Below are positions 1-7,371 of a DNA stretch of 38,418 nucleotides, piece by piece. A model generated the notes under the pieces. The model was not told the DNA's origin. It saw only the letters and a program-made list of their open reading frames with translations, and did not search any database. Source of the DNA: Oscillospiraceae bacterium. GTDB taxonomy: Bacteria; Bacillota; Clostridia; Oscillospirales; Oscillospiraceae. The position numbers and the translations under genes are program-made. The stretch is from contig JAAWCD010000014.1 in NCBI GenBank assembly GCA_022793095.1, positions 1 through 38,418 of the forward strand, read 5' to 3'. Positions within the stretch are counted from its first letter, which is position 1; each line of letters starts with the position of its first letter.

Positions 1-147
1 AAATCTCCCGGCACACCGTCTGAATCAGTCTTTTTCCGTCCAGCTGCGTCAAAAATGCTCGGAATACATCCAGTATTCCTGCGCTTTTTTCCTTGCCGGG
101 CGAAAAATTCCCGGCCCATCCGGCGCACCGGGAGATTTTACAGGCTC
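1..147. repeat. MITE-like palindromic element, subfamily A (left end cut off)
   Basis: The right end reads CAGGCTC followed by TTA (148-150), which matches the inverted terminal sequence of the other copies (GAGCCTG). The start of the element lies before the window. Its interior, including the stretch around the sequence AATACATCCAGTATTCCTGC, recurs almost unchanged at 38285-38418 in the same orientation. The inner arms (ctcccggc near position 5 and the gggag near 130) show the long imperfect palindrome typical of the family. No coding capacity was seen. Confidence 0.8.
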
Positions 148-150
148 TTA

Positions 151-644
151 CGGTCTCGATGGCGGCTAGGGCGGAAGATTGGCCTCCACTGAAGCATATG
201 ACCTTTTTCGTGCCAATCACAGGGTCCCTTGGCAGACGGCGGGCGGGATGTGGATGCGGGGATGCCGGATGTCAGGTTCCGGGAAGATGGATTCCAGGGG
301 ATAGGGCGGCGTCGTTGGGAAGTCAGAGTGTCTGGCGGCATGGATTTTTCAACCCTAAAACGAAAATCGTGATTCAAGAGCTAAAACGGAAAACGCTGCT
401 CAGCGAACCGTGCCGCTGCCGCGAACCTGGCTGGATGGAGCGAAAAAGTGTCTCAACCCTCCCAGGAAAATCACATTTGACCCTGTCCGCGCTTTATCTG
501 AAAGGCGTGGGCAGCGGCCAGGAGCTTGAAACTCTGTTTCTGGAATGTTTGCGGGGACGTGTGAAAAACAAGCCCGTTTCCTGACGAAGCAGGGCAGATC
601 CACATCCGAGGCGGAGCTGCCCTGACACATCTCGTTGGCTGCTT
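151..644. other. Intergenic stretch with no recognisable gene
   Basis: This stretch follows the first MITE copy. Open frames exist on both strands (for example on plus up to about 584), but none gives a sequence I recognise and none has a convincing ribosome site. It is probably degraded DNA, consistent with the broken gene next to it. Confidence 0.5.
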
Positions 645-1117
645 AGAAATATCCACCATCTGTTCCACAGACATTTTGAACCGTTCCGCAATCAGGCCGG
701 GCGCGACAGCGCCCCTCAGGGCAATGATCGCCTGCCTGATTCCGGCCTCAAGCCCTTCCGCACGGCCTTCTTCACAGGCTGCCCTTCGTTTATCCATCGT
801 CTTCTGCGCGAACGTCTATAGGACATCTCCAATACCCGGCCGCTCCGCACAGCCTGAATCCGCTCCTGAGCCTTCCGGCCCAGAGGCGTGGCATATGGCT
901 GCTCCAAATCATTTGTGCGGATCAAGTCCAAAAACTCCAAAATGGAAGGGCTGGCGTTTGACTCCTGATAGCGGCTGTTCAAATATACATGGGAACCGCC
1001 GTTGTATTCCGTGCCGGTCCCCTTCAAAAGGCAGATTCGATCTCCCACCGCTTTTCCAATGTGAACGTAGTCGAAGTCACAGACGAAAAAATTCCTCGTT
1101 GTTGGGCGCATTGTCAT
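645..1117 (-). pseudogene. Rpn/PD-(D/E)XK family transposase-nuclease remnant, truncated and frameshifted
   Basis: Read on minus from 1117, the frame gives RNFFVCDFDYVHIG and later VYLNSRYQ, ILEFLDLI and RIQAVRSGRVLEMSY. These resemble the middle and C-terminal half of Rpn-family (recombination-promoting nuclease/putative transposase) proteins common in gut Clostridia. Near 812-821 the similarity jumps to another frame, which continues TFAQKTMDKRRAACEEGRAEG, the Glu/Gly/Arg-rich C-terminal helix usual in the family, and ends around ERFKMSVEQMVDIS. A single-base indel explains the jump. The N-terminal nuclease core is missing, because the neighbouring gene ends at 1132. The family call is by recalled resemblance; the frameshift is visible directly. 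Confidence 0.6.
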
Positions 1118-1131
1118 TTTTCAAACAGGGC

Positions 1132-1812
1132 CTAAACGTTCTTTTGTAGATCTTCGGGCACGACCCGCACCTGATCGGGGCGGATGCGGCCCTCCTCCAG
1201 CAGAACGGTCATCAGAGGCAGACGGGGGTATTCCTCCGGCAGCTGTTCTTCCTTCAAAGCCAATGAGAACCCCGGCGGGCTGGGGACCTCTCCCCCCAAG
1301 GCCAGACAGTCGCCGCCGCCCGGTCCGGGGCGGAACCGGACGGTCACGTCTCCGCCGCCGGAGCTGACCGGAACGCCGTACTGGCGTTCCAGCCACCAGG
1401 CCAGCTCTTCGCTGCCCGGACACCGGGCCAGGGAAATGCCCCGCACGGCGGTAATCAGCTGACAGCAGGCGGTAAACAGGGGCCGGGTGATCCGGTCTCC
1501 CTCCAGGGCGACCCGGGCAAGCTCCGGCCGCTGTCCGTGCCGCTGGAAAAAGGACAGGGCCAGCGGCGCGGCCACCGACTGCCACAGGGGCCGGGTGGAT
1601 ACGCCGGGCAGCGCTTCTTCACCTGGGGACAGGAGCCGCCCGCAGCCCTCCCGCTCCAGCAGATACAGCCCCCGCGCCTTCCGCCGGGCCGCGCCCCGGT
1701 CCTCTGGCAGGCCGGGGAGCTCCGCGCGGATGACCAGGGCGCCGCGGACCCGCTCCTGGGTGAGACGGACCCGAAGACGCCGTTCACCGGTCCAGATGAG
1801 TTGTCCAATCAA
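1132..1812 (-). CDS. Hypothetical protein, 226 aa
   Basis: I do not recognise this protein. It has no signal peptide, no clear membrane segment and no metal-binding cluster. It is rich in Arg, Gly and Leu and looks like a soluble cytoplasmic protein. The likely start is a TTG at 1812 (MIGQLIWTGERRLRVRL), preceded on minus by GGAGGGGGAATCACC, a strong ribosome site at good distance. Coding is supported by GC-rich third positions on this strand and by the clean start. Downstream lies the Rpn remnant. Upstream are an A/T-rich hairpin repeat and a permease remnant, so it stands alone. Confidence 0.65.
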   Translation of the reverse strand: MIGQLIWTGERRLRVRLTQERVRGALVIRAELPGLPEDRGAARRKARGLYLLEREGCGRLLSPGEEALPGVSTRPLWQSVAAPLALSFFQRHGQRPELARVALEGDRITRPLFTACCQLITAVRGISLARCPGSEELAWWLERQYGVPVSSGGGDVTVRFRPGPGGGDCLALGGEVPSPPGFSLALKEEQLPEEYPRLPLMTVLLEEGRIRPDQVRVVPEDLQKNV

Positions 1813-1862
1813 GGTGATTCCCCCTCCATCGGATAATCTATGCGGAGAAGGGGGGTAAATTT

Positions 1863-1902
1863 CTTTTTGCTTCTTTTTCTTTCAAGAAAAAGAAGCAAAA
1901 AG
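1863..1902. repeat. A/T-rich hairpin repeat (family 2), single hairpin
   Basis: Perfect inverted repeat with 19-bp arms: CTTTTTGCTTCTTTTTCTT and its complement around a two-base centre. It is the simplest copy of a hairpin family found at about ten places in the window, nearly always between genes. It could act as a weak bidirectional terminator. Confidence 0.85.
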
Positions 1903-1926
1903 GATCGAATAAGATGGAACCCCTGG

Positions 1927-2125
1927 TCAGCGCTCCGCCTCCCGCAGGCGCTCAACCATGGTGTGCTGGGCGATGGAGCGGCAGGCCGGCAAAGGAACCG
2001 CGATCCCCAAAATCAGAAACAGGGGAATCACAATCAGCACCGGCAGCACCGTAAACCGGTAGGTGAAAAACCAGAAGATGGAGCACGCGGAGCCCAGCAT
2101 CACGCTCTGAAACAGCCCGGTTTAG
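1927..2125 (-). pseudogene. C-terminal remnant of an FtsX/MacB-type ABC transporter permease
   Basis: The minus-strand frame ending in TGA at about 1927 reads QSVMLGSACSIFWFF, then TVLPVLIVIPLFLILGIAVP, then ACRSIAQHTMVERLREAER-stop. This closely resembles the last transmembrane segment and C-terminal tail of FtsX-like permeases of MacB-type exporters. In the same frame, an in-frame TAA at about 2124-2126 interrupts what looks like continued homology (LENAV-stop-TGLFQ), and there is no start codon or ribosome site. The rest of the permease is absent; radC and its terminator follow. I read it as a decayed gene end. The upstream limit is uncertain. Confidence 0.7.
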
Positions 2126-2167
2126 ACCGCGTTTTCAAGAAAAACGGACAGCCCTGGGGGGCACCGC

Positions 2168-2203
2168 AAAAACCGCCCGGCAAGGCATGGCCTTACCGGG
2201 CGG
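2168..2203 (-). terminator. Rho-independent terminator of radC
   Basis: A 14-bp GC-rich stem (CCGCCCGGCAAGGC with GCCTTACCGGGCGG, one G-T wobble) with a three-base loop. On the minus strand it is followed by TTTTT. It lies 30 bp past the radC stop codon. Confidence 0.85.
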
Positions 2204-2232
2204 AAGACAGCGGCTGAATTCTGGGCGCGCGT

Positions 2233-2937
2233 TCAAAGCTCGTCAAAGGAGTCCCGCCAGCCCCAGGGCTTGGCTTTCGACTGCCGGAGGGAGACAAAAT
2301 CGCCATCTACGATAATCAGATGGTCCATCAAAATCACGTCAATCTGCTGCAAAATGCGCTCCAGCTGAACAGTGGCAGACACATCCTCCCGGGAAGGGCG
2401 GGCGACGCCGCTGGTGTGGTTGTGAGCCAGCACTACACAGCTGGCCCGGCGGCGCAGGGCGGCTTCCAGCACAGAGCGGCTGTCCAGGGCGGTTACATTC
2501 AGCGAGCCCTCGGAAAGCCGGTCACAGCCCAACACCTTCCCCTTGCCGTCCATGCTCAGGAGGTAGGCCATCTCATTCCGTGCGCCGTAGAAATAGGGCT
2601 GAAAGTAGTCCCCCAGGTCGCTGACATTGGCCATAATGTCCGTGTCGTCCATGCGGGACAGCCCATAGCGCCGCATGAGCTGAGGCATCAGGTGGATCAG
2701 AACCGCCACATGCTCCCCAACGCCTTTGACCTTGACCAGCTCCTCCGGCGGGGCGTCGAACACGGCGGACAGCGAGCCAAAGTGGTCAATCAGCATATGC
2801 GCCAGCGGATTAACATCTCCCTGGGGCTTGCCGAAAAAGAGAAACAGCTCCAGAAGCTGATGGTCGTTAAAGGCGTCCGCCCCATTTCGCAGAAACTGTT
2901 TCTTCATCCGGTCCCTGTGACCGTCATGGATTCCCAA
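2233..2937 (-). CDS. radC: RadC family JAB1/MPN domain protein
   Basis: RadC-family protein (DUF2466). The first half has an HhH-like region (LLELFLFFGKPQGDVNPLAH, then PPEELVKVKGVGE). The C-terminal MPN/JAMM domain carries the metal-binding motif HNHTSGVARPSREDV (H-x-H-x7-S-x2-D). The biochemical role is unsettled; the family was once linked to DNA repair. I place the start at TTG 2937, because the next residues GIHDGHRDRMKKQFL are the usual N-terminus of the family. An ATG at 3000 is also in frame, but it lies inside a palindromic repeat and would add 21 residues (MLLFVPEKKG...) foreign to the family. Its own terminator follows. Confidence 0.92.
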   Translation of the reverse strand: MGIHDGHRDRMKKQFLRNGADAFNDHQLLELFLFFGKPQGDVNPLAHMLIDHFGSLSAVFDAPPEELVKVKGVGEHVAVLIHLMPQLMRRYGLSRMDDTDIMANVSDLGDYFQPYFYGARNEMAYLLSMDGKGKVLGCDRLSEGSLNVTALDSRSVLEAALRRRASCVVLAHNHTSGVARPSREDVSATVQLERILQQIDVILMDHLIIVDGDFVSLRQSKAKPWGWRDSFDEL

Positions 2938-2973
2938 GGCTTCACTCACTCCCACCAGTGCCAGGCTGTTTCC

Positions 2974-3088
2974 CTTCTTTTCTGGAACGAAAAGAAGCAA
3001 AAGGACTTCAAACCCCGCTCTTTGCCGGATGTTCCATTGAAATCAGTTTGAAGTCCTGTTTGGTTCTTTTTCCTTCAGGAAAAAGAAC
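2974..3088. repeat. A/T-rich hairpin repeat (family 2), composite copy
   Basis: Two end hairpins (CTTCTTTTCTGGAACGAAAAG at 2974-2995 and GTTCTTTTTCC/GGAAAAAGAAC at 3063-3088) flank an inner inverted repeat GGACTTCAAAC ... GTTTGAAGTCC. The layout is the same as at 8311-8432. It joins the 3' end of pyrE to the 5' end of radC and supplies the stop codon of pyrE. Confidence 0.85.
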
Positions 3089-3755
3089 GCGGTCCGTATT
3101 CTGCCAGATAAGCTTCCATTCGCTCCTTCATGGCGTCGTCAATGTACACCGTGCCATCCACAGGCCGGTTGTGCAGAAAGGCGATGATCTCCCGCACCGT
3201 GACGATGGGGTAGACGGCGATGCCGTGCTCCTCCCGCAGCTCGTCCAGGGTGGTGCAATCTTTGGTGCCCCGTTCCATCCGGTCCACAGAGACAAACAGG
3301 GCCCGGATGTTCACATCCGCCACATGCCGGAACAGCTCAATGGACTCGCGGACAGCGGTGCCGGCGGTGACCACGTCCTCCACGATGGCGATATTGTCCC
3401 CGGCCTGGGGCTTGTAGCCCACCATGGAGCCCCCCTCGCCGTGGTCCTTGGCCTCCTTCCGGTTGAAGCAGTAAGGCAGGTCCCGGCCGTAGTTCCGGTA
3501 CAGTGAGGACGCGGCGGCCACGGCCAGGGGAATCCCCTTGTAGGCCGGACCGAACAGGGCGGTGATGCCCTCCGGCATGTGCTCCTGAATACAGGCGGCG
3601 TAGTAGTCCCCCAGCTTGGCGGCCTGGGCTCCGGTCTTATAATTGCCCGTGTTGATGAAATAGGGAGTCTTGCGGCCGCTCTTGGTCACAAAGTCCCCGA
3701 AGGTCAGCACGCCGGAGCGCACCATAAACGTAATGAACTCTTCCTGATAAGTCAT
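3075..3755 (-). CDS. pyrE: Orotate phosphoribosyltransferase
   Basis: Converts orotate and PRPP to orotidine monophosphate in pyrimidine synthesis. The PRPP-binding motif is IAIVEDVVTAGTAVRES, near residue 130. FGPAYKGIPLA and CFNRKEAKDHGEGG match the substrate and catalytic-loop regions of the family. Length 226 aa is normal. The start MTYQEEFITFM is chosen because AAGGAGG lies 9-10 bases upstream on minus; an earlier in-frame Met at 3845 would run into the neighbouring gene. The TGA of the yesL-like gene overlaps this leader, so the two are co-transcribed. The last residues (Ser-Phe-Ser-stop) come from the palindromic repeat, so the native C-terminus may have been altered. Confidence 0.95.
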   Translation of the reverse strand: MTYQEEFITFMVRSGVLTFGDFVTKSGRKTPYFINTGNYKTGAQAAKLGDYYAACIQEHMPEGITALFGPAYKGIPLAVAAASSLYRNYGRDLPYCFNRKEAKDHGEGGSMVGYKPQAGDNIAIVEDVVTAGTAVRESIELFRHVADVNIRALFVSVDRMERGTKDCTTLDELREEHGIAVYPIVTVREIIAFLHNRPVDGTVYIDDAMKERMEAYLAEYGPRSFS

Positions 3756-3756
3756 A

Positions 3757-4467
3757 TCATTCTTCCTCCTTGTTTTCCAGCGCCTCCCCGTCCTGCCGGA
3801 CCGCGTAGGTCCGGATGCCAGGCCAGGCGGCAAAGCAGGCCACAAAATTGGTCAGGGAAAAACCGATTAACGCCAGCACCGGAACGCTCTCCGGAAAAGC
3901 CAGCACCATGGGGGCCATCAGCGCCAGGCAGATCAGCAGCCCAGGCGCGGAGTGCTTCATGCACCCCAGCCCCAGCAGAAGGGCGTCCTTGAGCACCAGA
4001 CTCAGGGACAGGTCAGTGACCGCCGCCAGAGGGTACACATAAATCCAGGCCAGCCCGCCCACAAAGCACAGCAGCAGGCCCGCGGCGAACAGCACCACAT
4101 ACAGAGGGCCAAGCCCGAGGCGGGGCAGGTAAACCAACAGCGTCACCAGCAGCGCCGCCAGCAGAACAAGTCCGGGCAGGCCCAGCAGCCAAAACCGCAG
4201 AAATTCCTGCCGGAAGGCGTCCCAGAAATCCCGCCAGACATAGCTGTTCTTGTCCCGGACCATCTTCATTACCACTGTGGTCATACCCCCCAAGGCCGGG
4301 CCGATGGTCACCACTGGCAGGCAGAACAGGACAAACAGCAGGTTTAGCTTCACCAGCCCCCAGGCCTCCCGAAGCAGAATTTCAAAGAAGAGCGCCGGTC
4401 CCCGGCGGACCGGCGCGCCCTTTTCAATCCCGGGTCCTTCCTTCAAATATGAGTTGAACAGCCCCAT
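3757..4467 (-). CDS. YesL-like (DUF624) membrane protein
   Basis: A 236-aa integral membrane protein with about five hydrophobic segments. The conserved N-terminal part includes LVKLNLLFVLFCLPVVTIGPALGGMT, the hallmark of the YesL/DUF624 family. These proteins are typically encoded beside carbohydrate ABC importers and their regulators, but their function is not established. The start MGLFNSYLKEG has AAGGGGGAAACC just upstream; the frame is open further but with no better start. It is divergent from the sugar importer at 4840, which fits the usual linkage, and its stop overlaps the pyrE leader. Confidence 0.85.
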   Translation of the reverse strand: MGLFNSYLKEGPGIEKGAPVRRGPALFFEILLREAWGLVKLNLLFVLFCLPVVTIGPALGGMTTVVMKMVRDKNSYVWRDFWDAFRQEFLRFWLLGLPGLVLLAALLVTLLVYLPRLGLGPLYVVLFAAGLLLCFVGGLAWIYVYPLAAVTDLSLSLVLKDALLLGLGCMKHSAPGLLICLALMAPMVLAFPESVPVLALIGFSLTNFVACFAAWPGIRTYAVRQDGEALENKEEE

Positions 4468-4537
4468 GGTTTCCCCCTTAAAACAGTCGGTTTTCTTCTG
4501 GAAATTCCGCTTTCTGAATACTTTCCATACAAGTCCT

Positions 4538-4564
4538 ATCATAGTTTATCATGTCCAATGTCAA
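4538..4564 (-). promoter_or_regulatory. Probable sigma-A promoter for yesL-pyrE
   Basis: On minus: TTGACA (4559-4564), 15-base spacer, TATGAT (4538-4543). The spacer is short, but overlapping -10 alternatives exist one or two bases on. It sits back-to-back with the importer promoter. Confidence 0.55.
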
Positions 4565-4614
4565 AAAGCAACAAAACCCGACGATTTTTTTCTGTTCAGT
4601 TTAGACGATTTATA

Positions 4615-4643
4615 TTGATATTTGGCCTCTTGTGTGTTAAGAT
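4615..4643 (+). promoter_or_regulatory. Sigma-A promoter of the sugar ABC importer
   Basis: TTGATA (4615-4620), 17-base spacer, TAAGAT (4638-4643). The leader to the first gene would be about 190 bases and contains several short hairpins. Confidence 0.65.
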
Positions 4644-4723
4644 AGTGCCAGAATCATGAAAAGTGGACCCCAGAATCCGGAATTAACGGAAGCGGGTCCC
4701 TTCAGCAAAGGGCTGGCCCTTTG

Positions 4724-4748
4724 TGTTTGTCCGCCGCGCGGACAAACA
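4724..4748. promoter_or_regulatory. Perfect palindrome in the importer leader (operator or RNA hairpin)
   Basis: TGTTTGTCCGC, centre CGC, GCGGACAAACA: perfect 11-bp arms located about 75 bases after the predicted start of transcription. It lacks a U-run, so it is not a standard terminator. It could be an operator or a structured leader element. Smaller hairpins flank it (AAAGGGC/GCCCTTT at 4708-4722; CAGGCG/CGCCTG near 4768-4783). Confidence 0.5.
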
Positions 4749-4839
4749 ATTTCACGTTGGTACTTTCAGGCGTTTCCGCCTGTGAGTATAGTAAGGACAA
4801 GGCCCGAAGGGCCGACCAATGAAATAAGGAGGAACTACA

Positions 4840-6228
4840 ATGAAAAGAATTCTCGCACTTTTGCTGGCCTCCCTGATGTGTGTCAGCATGCTCGCCGCCT
4901 GCGGCGGCAATGGCGGCACTAACGAGCCCCCCGCCAGCAATCCCCCTGCCAGCAATCCCCCTGCCAGCAATCCCCCCGCCACCCAGCCCGCCGGCGACGA
5001 CGTTCCCGACGCGCCTCCCGCTGACAGCGGCAGCGACCTGACCGCCAGCCTGACCCTGGCCACCTACCCTGTGGGCAAGATGACCGACGAGGCCGTGATT
5101 AACGAACTGATCGCTGACTTTAACGCGGTCTATCCCAACATTGAGATTACGGTTCAGTATCTGGACTACACCTCCGGCGACGACACCGTCAATGCCGCTA
5201 TCGAGTCCGGCAACGCCCCTGACCTGATTTTTGAGGGTCCCGAGCGTCTGGTCGCCAACTGGGGCGCCAAGGGCTACCTGGTTGACCTGAAGGACTTGGT
5301 GCCCGCCGGCACCTATGACGTGACCGTCAGCTCCTGCACCAACGACGCCGGCGCCGTGTACGAGCTGCCTGTCTGCCAGACCGCTCACTGCATGGGCATC
5401 AACAAGGACCTCTTCACCGAGGCTGGCGCGATGCAGTACATCGACGAAGAGAATCACACCTGGACCACTGAGAACTTCATCAAGGCCGTTGAGGCTGTGG
5501 CTGCCATTCATCCCAAGGTCGGCGTCGTGTTCTGCGGCGGCCAGGGCGGCGACCAGGGCAACCGCGCTCTGGTGACCAACATGTACGGCGGCACCTACAC
5601 CAACCCCGAGCACACCCGCTACACCGCGAACTGTGAAGAGAACGTGAAGGCCCTCCAGACGTTGAAGGACCTGAACGGCATCGACTTTGACCCCGCCATC
5701 GTGGGCGGCGACGAGATCCAGCTGTTCTGCAACGGCACCCTGGCCATGGCTACCTGCTGGAATGTCAGCGCGGCTCAGAGCGACACCCAGGGCAAGCTGG
5801 CCAACTTCGAGATCTTCCCCATGGCCTTCCCCACCGAGTCCGGCGATCCCCTCCTCCAGGGCGGTATCTGGGGCTTCGGCGTGTTTGACAACGGCGATGC
5901 CAACCGGGTTGAGGCTGCCAAGGCTTTCATCAAGTTCATGACTGAGGACGACGCACAGTACACCAAGATCGTGGAAGCCACCAACTTCTGGCCCACCCGT
6001 GAGGTGGAAGGCGTGTATGCCGGCACCGACAACGAGGCGATCATGACCGAGTACGGCAAGCTGGTTCCCTTCATGGGCGACTACTACCAGATCACTCTGG
6101 GCTGGGCTGAGGCCCGGACCGCTTGGTGGAACGAGCTGCAGAACATCGGCAGCGGCGCCAAGGACGTGCAGACCGCGCTGGATGACTTTGTCGCCACCGC
6201 CAACGCCGCCGCTGAGGCTGCTGAGTAA
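4840..6228 (+). CDS. Extracellular solute-binding lipoprotein of a carbohydrate ABC importer
   Basis: Substrate-binding protein, family 1, of a CUT1-type sugar importer, anchored outside the membrane. It starts with a lipoprotein signal MKRILALLLASLMCVSM and lipobox LAAC (lipidated Cys21). A Pro/Ala/Ser/Asn linker with three exact PPASN repeats follows, then the binding domain (LTLATYPVGKMTDEAVINEL onward; FCNGTLAMATCWN and GGIWGFGVF are typical of the family). Length 462 aa is normal. Ribosome site AAGGAGG precedes the ATG. Two permeases follow; no ATPase is encoded here, so a shared MsmX-like ATPase is likely. The sugar cannot be told from sequence. Confidence 0.93.
   Translation: MKRILALLLASLMCVSMLAACGGNGGTNEPPASNPPASNPPASNPPATQPAGDDVPDAPPADSGSDLTASLTLATYPVGKMTDEAVINELIADFNAVYPNIEITVQYLDYTSGDDTVNAAIESGNAPDLIFEGPERLVANWGAKGYLVDLKDLVPAGTYDVTVSSCTNDAGAVYELPVCQTAHCMGINKDLFTEAGAMQYIDEENHTWTTENFIKAVEAVAAIHPKVGVVFCGGQGGDQGNRALVTNMYGGTYTNPEHTRYTANCEENVKALQTLKDLNGIDFDPAIVGGDEIQLFCNGTLAMATCWNVSAAQSDTQGKLANFEIFPMAFPTESGDPLLQGGIWGFGVFDNGDANRVEAAKAFIKFMTEDDAQYTKIVEATNFWPTREVEGVYAGTDNEAIMTEYGKLVPFMGDYYQITLGWAEARTAWWNELQNIGSGAKDVQTALDDFVATANAAAEAAE
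4926..4975. repeat. 15-bp tandem repeat coding PPASN
   Basis: Three near-identical units of the type CCCCCTGCCAGCAAT encode the linker behind the lipidated cysteine. Units differ only at single third positions, so copy number could change by slippage without breaking the frame. Confidence 0.85.
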
Positions 6229-6281
6229 GCTTCCGCCATTCCCGCAATCAAATGCTTCATAGCTGAGGCTGACGGGTACGC

Positions 6282-6420
6282 GCGCCCTCTCTGCCTGATT
6301 TCGCAGAGGGGGCGCACTTCCTTACAGGAGTCTTTTTGAGGCTCCCCAACCTCCGGTTGAGGAGTACACGGCTTGTCCGGAGCGGTTTTCCACCGGGCAA
6401 ACCGTGTGTTCCTCAACCGG
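6282..6420 (+). promoter_or_regulatory. Two strong hairpins between the binding-protein and permease genes
   Basis: Stem one: GCGCCCTCTCTGC (6282-6294) with GCAGAGGGGGCGC (6303-6315). Stem two is a long imperfect inverted repeat, arms 6353-6377 and 6396-6420 (CCGGTTGAGGA with TCCTCAACCGG at the outer ends). Neither is followed by a good U-run. Structures at this place in importer operons commonly protect the binding-protein mRNA or partly terminate, so that the permeases are made in smaller amounts; that role here is inferred. Confidence 0.6.
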
Positions 6421-6450
6421 CACTGTTCCTGAAAGAGAGGGGATTCAACC

Positions 6451-7359
6451 TTGGGCAAAAAAAAGTCTGAAAGCATGAGCCGGGCGCTGGTTCGTCAGGA
6501 GACGATTTCCGGTTATCTGTTCCTGTTGCCCAGCCTGTTCTTCTTTGTTGTGTTCGTTATCTATCCCATGGTGATGTGCGTCTTTACCAGCCTCTTTGAC
6601 TCCACCATGGGCAAGGACACCCAGGATACCTTCATCGGCCTGAAAAACTACATTGACCTGTTCCAGGACGATGTGTTTTTGAAGGGCCTGCTCAACACGA
6701 TTATCATCGTAGTGGTTTCCGTGCCTACTGTCTGCGCCTTCTCCCTGTGGGTGGCCTCCTGCATCTACCAGATTCAGGACTGGGCCTGCTCTGTGTTCCG
6801 CTGCATCTTCTATCTGCCTGTGGTCACCGGCTCCGTGGCCGTGGCCGTGGTGTGGAAGTGGATGTTCAACGGCTATTATGGACTGATCAACACCACGGGC
6901 ACTGGCTTGGGTATTCTGAAGGAGAATATCAACTGGCTGGGCGACACCCGTTTCGCTCTGGGCTGTATCATTCTGATTCTGTTCACCACCTCGGTGGGCC
7001 AGCCCATCGTGCTGTATGTCTCCGCCCTGGGCAACGTGGACCAGTCCCTGGTGGAGGCGGCAGAGGTGGACGGCGCCACCAAGCTCCAGGTGTTCTGGAA
7101 AATCAAGTGGCCCCAGATTATGCCGACTACCCTGTACATTCTGGTCATCACCACCATCAACAGCTTCCAGTGCTTCGCGCTGATTCAGCTGCTGACCTCC
7201 GGCGGACCGGAAAACAGCACCATGACCATCATGTTCTATATCTATCACACCTGCTTCAAACTGTTCAAATATGGCTATGCCAACGCCATGGGCGTGGTTC
7301 TGGCGCTCTTCATCGCCGTTCTCTCCGCCGTGCAGTTCAAGCTGGCCAAGTCGGAGTAA
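6451..7359 (+). CDS. Sugar ABC transporter permease (MalF-type)
   Basis: Inner-membrane subunit of the CUT1 importer. It has six hydrophobic segments, starting with ISGYLFLLPSLFFFVVFVIYP, and the cytoplasmic EAA loop EAAEVDGATKLQVFWKIKWP that docks the ATPase. It ends with the conserved GYANAMGVVLALFIAVLSAVQF. Length 302 aa is usual. The start is a TTG at 6451 with AGAGAGGGG nine bases upstream. The next permease begins 12 bases after the stop, so the two are translated together. Confidence 0.93.
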   Translation: MGKKKSESMSRALVRQETISGYLFLLPSLFFFVVFVIYPMVMCVFTSLFDSTMGKDTQDTFIGLKNYIDLFQDDVFLKGLLNTIIIVVVSVPTVCAFSLWVASCIYQIQDWACSVFRCIFYLPVVTGSVAVAVVWKWMFNGYYGLINTTGTGLGILKENINWLGDTRFALGCIILILFTTSVGQPIVLYVSALGNVDQSLVEAAEVDGATKLQVFWKIKWPQIMPTTLYILVITTINSFQCFALIQLLTSGGPENSTMTIMFYIYHTCFKLFKYGYANAMGVVLALFIAVLSAVQFKLAKSE

Positions 7360-7371
7360 GGAGGTGCGGAC

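Noticed and set aside
93-584. Open frame of 163 codons on plus at the left end
   Set aside because: It starts inside the MITE copy, has no ribosome site and gives no recognisable protein.
2938-3000. Earlier radC start inside the palindromic repeat (MLLFVPEKK...)
   Set aside because: The extra residues come from repeat DNA and resemble the false extension of the VWA gene (MLLFVQEKK...); the family begins at GIHDGHR.
4702-5613. Long open frame on minus opposite the binding-protein gene
   Set aside because: Its sequence is a low-complexity Gly/Val/His-rich shadow of the GC-biased codons of the real gene, with no ribosome site.
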